DNA of 64,000 bases. Origin: Chlorocebus sabaeus (taxonomy: Eukaryota > Chordata > Mammalia > Primates > Cercopithecidae). The stretch is from assembly GCF_047675955.1 (NCBI RefSeq), contig NC_132925.1:70561622-70625621 (forward strand), given 5' to 3'. Below are positions 24,001 through 36,000 of the stretch, piece after piece (the stretch's first letter is position 1; every line of letters starts with the position of its first letter). The translations under genes were made by a program, and so were the position numbers. The notes below the pieces were generated by a model. It ran no database searches. It saw only the letters and a list, made by a program, of their open reading frames with translations, and was not told the origin of the DNA.

Positions 24001-27000
24001 CAAGGAGCTACAGCTGTGCTAGCCAGTTTAATTAAAAGTAAATAAAATTTAAAATTTGGTTCCTCAGTCATGCTAGCCACAATTCAAATGCTCAGCAGCC
24101 ACATGTGGCTAGTGGCTATCATATTGGTCAGAACAGACACAGAACATTTTCATCATTGCAGAAAGTCCTGTTGGATAACATGAGACAAGTGAGCTTCTTA
24201 TGTTAGGGAAAACAAAGCTATTTCAGCAAAAGGAAGAATTATAGCTGGGAATCATTGTCTTAAAAATTATTATACCCACATCTCCAGTCACTTACGATGG
24301 ACTTGCTCTTTGATCCAGCAATTTCACTTAGGAATTTTACTACCGAATCAACTGACTACATGTAGGATGCTCATTGTAACCTTGCTTACACTAATGGCAA
24401 ATTGAAAACAAAGTACATATTCAACCAGTGGATTATTTAAACAAATTATGGTAAATCCATACAATAAAATGCTATGCAGTCATTAAAATAACACTGTAGA
24501 CAAATATTAAGCAACATAAAATGTTAGATACAACTTAACTTTTTAAAAAATGAATGTTGAAAAAGAATATATAGTAAATCTCTTGTTTTCTTGTTAAAAA
24601 ATGAATACGTATGTTTATATATAGATACATGCTTATAAGTTTATGTGCTTAGGAAAAATAATCTGTAAACATTTAGTGTTGACTGGCTATATATAAGGTA
24701 TCAGATTATATAGGCAGTGTCTCAGAGCGCCTGTAATCCCAGCACTTTGGGAGGGTGCGGGGGGCAGATTACTTGAGGTCAGGAGTTCGAAAACAGCCTG
24801 GCCAACATGGTGAAACCCTGTCTCTACTAAAAATACAAAAACAAACAAACAGAAGATTAGCCAGGCATGGTGGTGCACACCTGTAATTCCAGCTACTTGG
24901 GAGGCTGAGGTGGGAGGATCACTTGAACCCAGGAGCCAGAGGTTGCAGTGAGCCAGGATTGCGCCACTCTCCTCAGGCCTGGGTGACAGAGTGAGACCAT
25001 CTAAAAAAAGATTATAGACATTTAAATTTTTCTTTATATCTGTATTTTTAAAGTTTTCTCTAATGAACTTAGACTTGCTTTTGTAGTAAGTAAAATTTGA
25101 TCAAAATTATTTTTAGTTAAAAAATATTAATTTCCATCCTGGTTAACATGGTGAATCCCTGTCTCAACTAAATATACAAAAAAATTAGCCAAGTGTGGTG
25201 GCAGGTGCCTGTAGTCCCAGCTACTCAGGAGGCTGAGGCAGGAGAATGGTATGAACCCGGGGGGCAGAGCTTGCGGTGAGCTGAGATGGCGCCACTGCAC
25301 TCCAACCTGGGGTATAGAGCGAGACTCCATCTCAAAAAAAAAAAAAAAGAAAAAGAAAAAATTAACTTCAAATTGTGTGTCACTGTGCTGGGAAGTAGAC
25401 ATAGTGATTTAAGGATGTTGCTCTTAGTCCAGGGACCAGCAAACAACAGCCCAGTGGCCAAATCCATCCTGCTGTTTTTCTGTAGCCCATGAGCTAATAA
25501 TGGTTTTTATATTTTTAGGTAGCTGGTGATGGGGGGATCAAAAGCAATATTTTATGACATGTAAAAATGATACGAAATTTAGCATCCATAGGTCATTTTC
25601 TTGGAACACGGCCACACCCATTCTCTTATATATTATCCCATGGCTGCTTTTGCACTGTAATGGCAGAGTTGAGTAGTCGCTATAGACACCACCTGACCCA
25701 CAAAGCCAGTAACTATTTAGTATTCTAGACTGTTTACAAAAAAGGAGTGAACTGAATTATACATCCATCCCTGTTCACCACCAAGAGTTGATCATCTAAG
25801 GACTGTTTTGAATGTTCAGGTGCCTACATAAACAGCTCTAGTTGCTTTGAGTCTTTTTATTCAATGTACTCTTTATTAAAAGTCCTTTCTTTCCCTACAT
25901 ATTTGTGACTCAGAAAGTCAGACCATACATGCTTCCCCTAAAACTCATCTAGAATGTACCAGGAAGTATCCTGGTGGTTTAGTGAACCACAAAGATGCCC
26001 TTCCTATCTTTCTCCCTATTTTCCCTTTCCTTGGGCTTCTAGTAAGTTTCCTATCTGCTTATGACAAATTTGCCAGAGATGTTGAGAGACTCATCATTTC
26101 CTGAATTCTTTTTCTCATCACAGAGAAATGCTGTCGACACACAGCAGCCCTTACAAAACTCTGGAGAGGCGGCCCCAGGGCGGACGAAGCATGCCCACCA
26201 CGCCAGTTCTTACCCGAAACGCCTACAGCAGCAGCCACTTGGAGTAAGAGAGCTTCATTCTCATTGCTTTAGCTGTGTTGATTTTTGCTTTGAGGTTCTG
26301 TCTTGCTTTGTTGTGTTTTTTAATCATTTCAAGTGACTTTCTATAGCAGGACCTTGTTTTATGGTTTTACATTTTCTGCTAACTTATGGTTTCAAATATG
26401 TTGGCAAAGAAAATGTATTTGACTTGTTCAAATATACATTAGATTTTTAGTACCTTAATTTCCCCAGTCACATATTACCATTCATTATTCAATGGTGAGG
26501 ATGAAGTTAGTAACAATAGCACCATTTGGAAATGTTTGTGAGTGCTGTGCTAAATGTTTTATATGCACTGGATTATTTAGTCCCTACAGCAAGCCTTTTG
26601 TGAGGTAGATATTAGATATTGTTTTCATCATCATCTTACAAAGGAGTAAGCAAGATTCAGAGAGGTTAAATATCTGGCCTGAGCTCATACAGCTGGGAAA
26701 TAGCAGTGCCATGACTCAGCCCAGACACCCCTGACCTCCACTTGAATGTACCATGTCTTCATATCCTCTAGGAAGACAGGACCCTCCAAAGACACGTTGG
26801 GATTTTTTGGTTTTGTTTTTGTTTTTTCCAGGCTCTGATGCAGACTGTGCATCCTCAGTCTATGTCTTTCCCTACCCTTAAGGAAGGATTTCGCTTGTGG
26901 AACTAACAGAACCTGGTTCTTTTCTCATTTTGACTATGGTAATGAATTTACGTGTGAGCCAATAGATTTGGTGAACCAACGGGTTCTGTTGTGCCGTCCG

Positions 27001-30000
27001 CTTTGGCAACCTTCAAAGTCCTATTGCGATTCACGAGCTGTTCAGTCATTCAGCATGGTATTCTTTTTTCCTATTTGGGTCCTCCTTTTCTTCTTGGTGT
27101 TGACAAATTTGCCTTTCTCCTCTTTCAGACCCGAATCTTCCTCTCAGCACTGCCGCCAGCGGAGTGGAAGCCTGGAGTCCCAGTCCCACCTGCTCTCCGA
27201 GATGGACAGCGATAAGCCATTTTTCTCCCTCTCCAAATCCCAAAGAAGCAGCAGCACAGAAATCCTCGATGACGGGTCTTCTTATACAAGCCAATCAAGC
27301 ACAGAGTATTACTGTGTGACACCAGTTACAGGCCCCTATTACACCACCCAGACCCTGGACACTCGCACCAGGGGTCGGAGGAGGTCAAAGAAACAGAATG
27401 TTTCTACTTCAAATTCAGGAAGCATGCCCAACCTAGCACAAAAGGATAGTTTGAGGAATGGTGTCTACTCAAAGAGTCAGGAGCCACCATCTTCCAGTTA
27501 CTACATTGCTGGGTACACGCCCTATGCAGAGTGTGACTTTTATTACAGTGGTAGTTATGTCTATGAGAATGACACCGAGGGACAGTATAGTGTCAACCCT
27601 TCCTACCGGTCCTCAGCCCACTATGGATATGAGCGCCAGAGGGACTACAGCAGATCCTTTCATGAAGATGAGGTCGACCGGGTACCCCATAACCCATATG
27701 CAACTCTCCGGCTGCCAAGAAAGGCTGCCGCAAAATCGGAGCACATCACCAAAAACATCCACAAGGCCTTAGTTGCCGAGCACTTGCGTGGCTGGTACCA
27801 GCGGGCCACTGGGCAGAAGGATCAGGGGCACAGCCTGCAGACCAGCTTTGACTCAGACAGGGGATCACAGAGATGCCTGGGGTTTGCGGGGCTGCAAGTA
27901 CCTTGTTCTCCAAGCAGTCGTGCATCCTCCTACTCTTCAGGTGAGAATACTGTAAAAACACGTGACACCTGGATTTTATTTACATCATGTTTCCTGCCCA
28001 CCCAGAACTGCTTCACGGATCATGAGACCAGTACCCAAGGTCAAAAGAGTGGCAACCATTCGGTGGCAGAACCCCACAATAAGAATTTCCAACTTAAAAA
28101 CAGTTCTTTCCAGCTCTCCAAAGAACTCGGTACACGAGTCTAATGAAGCAAACTGTAGATTCAAATCCAGCAAATATTGGTTGAGCACGTGCTCTCTGTG
28201 CTGCCCTGTGTTAGGTTTTTTTGTTGTTGTTGTTGTTTTTTTTTTTTTTTTTTTGAGACAGAGTCTCGCTCTGTTGCCCAGGCTGGAATGTGTTAGGGGT
28301 TTCACTTGCTTTATCTTTTTAGGATTTACATTGACAGGCACATCTCTTAAATGTGTTCACGTCATTGAGGTTTGATATTTTTAAAGAATAAACCCTCAGG
28401 TAAGCAGAAAACATTAGAATTATACATCCATTGTTGTTTACCACCAAGATTCAATCATCTAAGGACTGTTTTGAATGCTCAGATGCCTGCATAAGGCTCA
28501 TAAGAATCCTGATAGGACCTGGCATTGATTAAGTCCTGTTCTAAGTAATTTGCCTTTTTTTTTTTTTTTTTTTGGTAGAAACAGGGCTTAGGTCGGGTCT
28601 TGCTATGTTGCCCAGTCTGGTCTCAAACTCCTGGCCTCAAGCAACCCTCCTGCCTTGGCCTTCCAAAGTGTTGGGATTACATGCAAGAGCCACAGTGCCT
28701 GGCCATGCATATTGTAATTCAGTATTCATATATACCTATGTTATGGTTGACTTAAGGGATTTTCAAAGATAATTTTGATTAGAGATGTTTCCTTTTTACC
28801 CTTGATATTGACTTTGGCCCCTAACTCTGCAAACATTTGTGGAGGACTTCCTGCCTACTCCCAGTTGTGCTAGGTACTTTAAGTAGAGAAATAGAAGATA
28901 GGGGAGGCTCTGTGTGTGGTTTTATTTATTCAGCAAATGAGCAGGCACATTCAAAATGCGGAGGACCCAGTGTTGAACTAGTTCCTGGTCACGATGAACT
29001 CAGAGTCAGCAGCTGGAAGAATATTTAAAAATTAAGCAATTTTAAAACTCTGAGAAATGATTTAAAACTCTGAGAAATTCTCAAACTACCAGAAAACCTA
29101 TAGGTCGTGAGTCTCGCCTTCTCCCTTATTAGCATGACACCTTAGTGAGACATAGTGTAAGGATTCCTGAGTCATTGCGTAATAGTCAAGTGAAAACTAC
29201 ACCTGTAAAAGTTTCATATACTTGTTGACAAGAGGCGTTTCCATGGAGATTTCTATTTGGGTTCAAGTTTTCTCCTATTTGTGCAGGACTTTGGACTTCT
29301 ACTAGGGATGTCCCATCTATCACCACATCTAACATATGAAAGGGCTTCTGTAATTATTTCTTATTTATGGCTCTGACCTAGAAAACACCTTTCTTCCTCT
29401 TAAAGTTCAAGATGTGAGAAACTTTCATAGGTCAAACCTGGGCAGGATGGGCAGAGTACTACAAGGGAAAAACCAAGCAAGGAGGGCTGAGATGCGTGTG
29501 GATGGTCACTGCAGCACGGGACTGGGGTGGCACCCAGGGGAAGCAGGTGTAACTGAGGAACCTCAACATTCCTGACTGTTAGCTTAGTAAAGGTGAGATG
29601 GAAGTGAAGCTTCCTGTTTCAGACCTGGTGTGAGCTTTGCTGACAGTAGCAAGATGTGGCCCCACAGACCAAAAGGCATCACTCTTTAAAGAACTACAGG
29701 GATGGAATCAGTACTCCCAGAAATCCCTTCTGGAATTCCCCTTATTTCTGTCTCCACTTTATAACTGCAGAAATGTATTACAACAGGCAGGCATCATTCT
29801 CATGGAGAGATACATTTCCAGTTATTTGCTAGATTAGTCCTAGGTTTGTAGTCCCTTCCAGCCACCTGAAGGCTCTCTTGGTGGACTCAGTTTTAGTCAT
29901 GACAACTACTATTTGTTGGCAGCTTACTAGATGCCATGCACATTCAGCACATTACGTGCAGTCTCCTATTTAATGTATGCAACAGTTCTATATAGTGATT

Positions 30001-33000
30001 GCTATTGTTATGCTTATTGTTACTATCCTAATTTTGCAGCTTAGGTAACTCTGGCTACAGAGTTTAAATAACCCCAGTCCAGAAGCTACTAAGTGGTGGG
30101 GTGGGGATCTATCCTAGCTCAGCTTTTTTTTTTTCTTTTCTTTTTTAAAGAGGCAGAGTCTCAATCTGTCAACCACGTTGGAGTGCAGTGACACCATTAT
30201 AGCTCACTCAGTCTCAAACTCCTTGGCTCAAGATCCTCCCGCCTCAGCCTCCCAAGTAGCTAGGACTACAAGTACGCACCACCATGCCTGGCTGATTTTA
30301 TTTTTTTTGTAGAGACTGGGCTCTGTTTCCCAGGCTGGTCTCCAACCCCTAGCCGCAAGTGATCTTTCCACCTCAGCATCCCAAAGTGCTGGGATTACAA
30401 CCGTGAGCCATCACACCCAGCCCCCTAGCTCTGACATCTTAACCACCAAGGCTCAGAGCCTCTGATTTACAGTTCGGAAATGGCTTGGAAGCTCAAACTG
30501 AGAGTGTTACATCAGTTAGTCAAAACCTCATGACATCCAGGGCCACAGATGAGTCTTGAAATGTGTTTGTCCTATAGTGATCACAGGCACTTTGTGGGGA
30601 TGAGAGAGAAGAGGAGTAGGTCTGAAGCCAGAAACAGGAAATGGAAGAGATGGAAAAGAGCAGTGCTGGTTTCTGAGTCGTGGACGAGCATCATGGCGTT
30701 GTGTTACCTTGTCCATCCTAGGCATGGAGCAGAACTGGTTTTATAGAGAGGACAACAAACACCCAGTGATGAGGCATTTGCTGGGCTTTGCTCCCAAATT
30801 ATGCCCTTGTCTTGTTCCAGTTCAGTTCCTCTGTAGAACTAAATCCCTTCTTCCTGAATTCCTTCCTGTGCTAGTTACCACCTCACCTCCCCGACCCCAC
30901 ACCCCATACACACACTTTTTTAAGACAAAAAATAACCTCTATCTTGCTAGTGGCCAGTGTTGTCTTTGGCTGAAGAATAGTCAAGTCTCAATACGTCAAC
31001 TTATGGAACACATTTCCTCCAAGGCCTCTGACAAACCCAGAATCATTATCTCACCTTTATAACACCATAGCGTGAACGGGAAGATTCTCGCAATATATGA
31101 GAATTGTTTTCTTGCTTGTCTTTCCAGTTATTTTAAAAATTATTTGTGTATTATTATTATTTTCTTTTTGGGGATAGGATCTCGCTTGGTGGCCCAGGCT
31201 GGAGTGCAGTGGTGCAAACATGGCTCGCTGTAGCCTTGACTTCCCAGGCTTGAGTGATCTCCCGTGTCAGCTTCCCAAGTAGCTGGGACTATAGGTGTGC
31301 ACCACCACACTAGGCTAATTTTTGTATTTTTTGCAGAGATGGGGTTTTGCCATGTTGCTGAGGCTGGCCTTGAACTCAGGGGCTCAAGCGATCCTCCCAC
31401 CTTGACTTCCCAAAGTGTTGGGATTACAGGCTTTTGCCACTGAGCCTGACCTAAAATGATTTTTATTATTTTTATTTATTTATTTATTTTGAGACAGAGT
31501 CTCACTCTGTCACCAAGGCTGGAGTACAGTGGCGTGATCTTGGTTCACTGCAATTTCCACCCCCTGGGCTCAAACAATTCTCCTGTCTCAGTCTCCTGAG
31601 TCGTTGGGATTGGGATTATAGGCATGCACCACCATGCCCGGCTAATTTTTGTATTTTTTGGTAGAGACAGGGTTTCACCATATTGGCCAAACTGGTCTCG
31701 AACTCTTAGCTTCAAGTAGTCCTCCCGCCTCGGCCTGCCAAAGTGCTGGGATTACAGGCTTGAGCCACTGCGCCTGACCCCAACCTAAATTATTTTTTGA
31801 ATTGACAAATTTATCTTTCAATTAATCTTATTCTCAATAATATTAATAGTTATCATTTATTGAGTGCTTACTCTGTATCAAGTATAGTGCTAAAGATTTT
31901 CATAATTACTTTAATCCTGGTATCATACCCATACAGAATATATTAATATTATTATCCCTACTCTATACATGAGGAAACTGAGGCTTAAAGAGGATAAACT
32001 ACTTGCCTAAGGTCACATAGCCAGGAATTCACTAAATTGGAATAGGAACTCTGTTACTTCAAACCCTCTTAAATCTCTACTCTGACAAAGCTGATTGCAG
32101 TGTTCATCTGAATGACCTTAACAATTTTGCACTTTTAATATCTCCATTAATTTTATCTTTTTCCATTTTTATTTCCAGTGTCTTCTACAAATGCTTCTGG
32201 GAACTGGAGGACCCAGTTAACCATAGGGCTGTCGGATTATGAGACTCCAGCACATTCTTCTTACACCAGCTGCTATGGCAATGTCTATAATCCTTTACCC
32301 TCTCCAAGCAGGTGAGGAGGCGGTGCTTGAAAATCCTAGGAGCCTGTTCCAGTTCAAAAGAATTCAAGGATCCTAATTTACAAATGTCAGATAATCTAGT
32401 TCAGGGGTTGGCAAACGATGGTCTGTGGGCCAAATCCAGCTGCCACCTGTTTTGGTAAATAACGTTTCATTGGAGAATAGCCACACTCATTCACTTACAT
32501 GTTCTCTATGGCTGTTTTTGCACTATGAGGGCAGAGCTCAGTAGCTGCACCAAAGCCAAAAATATCTGGCCACCACAGCCAAAAAGTGTCTGGCCTTTAA
32601 GAAAAAGTTTGCTAACCCCTAATCTAACTCATTCAAATTTGACCCTGTTCTTCAGTATTACATTGAATTCTTGTATATTTCCTCTAAGGTTTACAAAGAA
32701 CTACTTGCACAGACACCAAAGCCAAAAATATCTGGCCTTTAAGAAAAAGTTTGCTAACCCCTAATCTAACTCATTCAAATTTGACCCTGTTCTTCAGTAT
32801 TACATTGAATTCTTGTATATTTCCTCTAAGGTTTACAAAGAACTACTTGCACAGACACCAAAGCCAAAAATATCTGGCCTTTAAGAAAAATTTGCTAACC
32901 CTTCATCTAACGCGTTCTGTTCTTTAGTCTGTACATTGAATTCTGAGTCTGAAGCTTTTTTTAAAAATTATGGTACTTGAAATCCTATTAGTGATAAGTC

Positions 33001-36000
33001 CATTTAAGTCTCTTCTGAAACCTTGCAGGAAAAATCTCTCTACTCCAGGAAAGGCTGTTCGTACCAAGGTTCCTTAGACAGTTGGTAGGCTGGATTTCAA
33101 ACATTTGCTGCCTTTTTAATCTGATCCTATGTTTGTTATGAAACAACAGACACAGCCAGCTGTCCTGTTTGTCTGTAAAAGTAGTTATTTGTAAACATTA
33201 GAGGAAATGTACAAGAGCAATTTGTTAACATTGATTTTTTTTTAACTGCAGACTCTGAATTACTTTTTAAAAAATTTCTTGTTATCCATAGGAATTAAGT
33301 TTGAAGAGGTCATTTGTCCCTTTTACTTTCCCACAAAAGATAATCCACACCCATGGTACCAAGAAGTAGGACATTTTCTGTTTTTTTAGAATGTGTAATT
33401 TTGATTTCTTTAAGTCATATTGCTTCAGGCACAGAAGACTTATACAGACTACAACTTACAAAGGTTTCTATGCTGGTAAATTTGAGAATTTAGCGGTTTC
33501 TTATCAAGGCACTCACTGTTACAAGCAAATTGGAAATATTCAGGCCCAAATGCCTTATTTTTTTTTTTTCTCTACATTCAGTGGGAGTTTTTCTTGGCTT
33601 GAAATGTTAAGCCAATTGTCTCAGCTAAACAAAGGGTAGAATTGTAATGAAAATATACTTCAGAAGATGTCATATAGCTTGGACTTCTGTAAATAATGTT
33701 TGAAAATGAGTTAGGAGCAAGAACCAACATGACTGGTCTAAAATTTGAGCCGAACCTTTTCAGTTTAGTTCTAACCATTTTTTAATAATATATTTGCAAA
33801 TTATTTTCATGTTTGTGTAATTTTACTTGTCTTTTTGTTGACTCAGAAATGATAATACAGTTTTTGGTGCATTACGCAGTTCTAATATCCTTAACACTAC
33901 TGTCATTGGACTCAGGGAGTGTTAAGCATTTTTAGAGAAAATCTGTTTTTACAAAGTCTGCTCATATGTATCAGACAGCCCAAGATGGCTTGATAGGGGA
34001 TCAGAGGGGGCATAACATACAGGAAATTAGAAGCTATTTAAAAATCCCTATTGTTTGTTTGTGTATGCGTATGCATATATGAGCTCATGGTGGAAATTTT
34101 ATAACAAAGAGATAAATAAATAGGAAATAAATTAGCCATAATTCCACCATCCAGAGATAGCAGCTCTTAACATTTTGGCATATTTTCCCCATTTTTCTCT
34201 GTCCATGTAACATGGAATGATATTGTACATACAGTTTTATATCTTATGTTGTACATGAAATTCTACATCTCCATGTTTTAAAAAACTTAACATCATAACA
34301 TAACCATGTTCCCATGTGTTTTAAAACTCTTTAAACCTTATTTTATATGACTAAGATGATATTCCCCTCAAATGAACCCTAATTTACTTAGCAGCTCCTC
34401 ATTTTTTGAAGTTTTTTTTTTTGAGAGGCTTTTAGATTTTTCTTTTTCTTATTAAAGTACGGCAGCTATTTTTACTTTTTTTCTTTCCCAAGATGGAGCC
34501 TTGTTGTGTTGCCCGGGTTGGAGTGCAGTGGTGTGATCTCAGCTCACTGCAACCTCTGCCACCCAGGTTCAAGTGATTCTCCTGCCTGAGCCTCCCAAGT
34601 AGCTGAGATTACAGGCACGTACCACCATGTCTGGCTAATTTTTGTATTTTTAATAGAGACGGGTTTTTGCCATGTTGGCCAGGCTGGTCTCGAACTCCTG
34701 ACCTCGTGATCTGCCCGCCTCGGCCTCCCAAAGTGCTAGGATTACAGGAGTGAACCATGGCGCCCAGCCAAGTATTGCAACTGTTAACATCTTTGTCCAA
34801 AATATGTGTCTGAATCCCAGATTATTTTCATAGGATACATTCCAATAACTAGAGTTAGTAGATTAAATTGAAAAGTGTATTTTTTAAAGCTCTTGCTTTC
34901 CAGAAAGATTTGCCACTTTGCTCTTATGGCCACAGAGATACAGAAGTGCTTATTCCCATCCATTTGTTTATTTAGGGTTCTTTTTAGGATACAGTCTGAT
35001 CAATTTAACTTAACCTATTAACAAGGCAAGTATAGTAATAATCATTCATAAAGCTTTAGAAATGTGCTCTAAAATTCTGTACATTGTTTTTATGAAAACA
35101 TGATTTTTTAAATAAGAGGGAATTAGGTTTTAAGATAAAAATGAAAAACTAGATTTTTCCCTTAAGCCAAGGATTTGAAATGCATAGCAATATATTAGTG
35201 TTTTGTTGTTTTTAAAAATAAAGTGTATATTATTTAAAGATCCTTTGCCCTAGAGTATCCAGGTCTTAAAATTATAGAAAGGTACTAATTTTTACCAATA
35301 AAAATTTTTTTCTAGTACAATTGGCATAATTGTAATTAGCATAAACTTTCCAAAGTAGAAATGTTGAAGCTACCTAGTACATAATACAATGAAATTCTTG
35401 GCTCTACTGCTGCAAACTGTATTTCCAAATAACTTTTTTTCTTTCACCTCCTATTTTCCATTCCCTTTCCCCTTTCCTATCTAACTCTATTACTAGGCAA
35501 AACCAAGGGCTTCTATCCCCAAGAATGGTTGTGTCTCCAGAAATGAGATCAGTTGTAAATTCTGTTTTGCTAAGTGTAGCCAGCTGTAGTAAGTACAGTA
35601 CCTCTAATCTGTGTGTTGCTTCTTGCATAGCAGGAGTTTTGCTTGCACTGACTGATGTGTGAAATTATGAAATCTGCCTTTGTTTTTTATGTTACATGAA
35701 AACACTAAAAACCTTTATTTCCAAAGTTCTTCTTCCAAAGACTTTAAAGAAAAAAATCACCTTTACTAAAATACTTTGGAATGTAAAATAAAAAAGAAAT
35801 CAACTAACCATCTAATCTCTCTTAACCTACCGTGACAATAATGCGGTTTTGCTTATCAGAATGGTTTGTATGATAGGATGCTCTCACTTGGAATTGCCAT
35901 CTAAATATGCCTATGATTTTTTAATGTGATGCTGTTTCCTGGGTCACTTCCAATTATGCCTGACCCATAAGCCCTAGGGATATCGTGTATGTCCCTACGT

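Noticed and set aside
26968..27128. In-frame upstream extension of exon J with Met and a hydrophobic stretch resembling a signal anchor
   Set aside because: It is the polypyrimidine tract and acceptor of the intron. Pyrimidine-rich codons give Phe, Leu and Ser, and the phase-matched AG at 27127-27128 is the true exon start.
30709..31062. 117-codon ORF in intron J-K
   Set aside because: No splice sites in matching phase, no homology recognised, ordinary composition.
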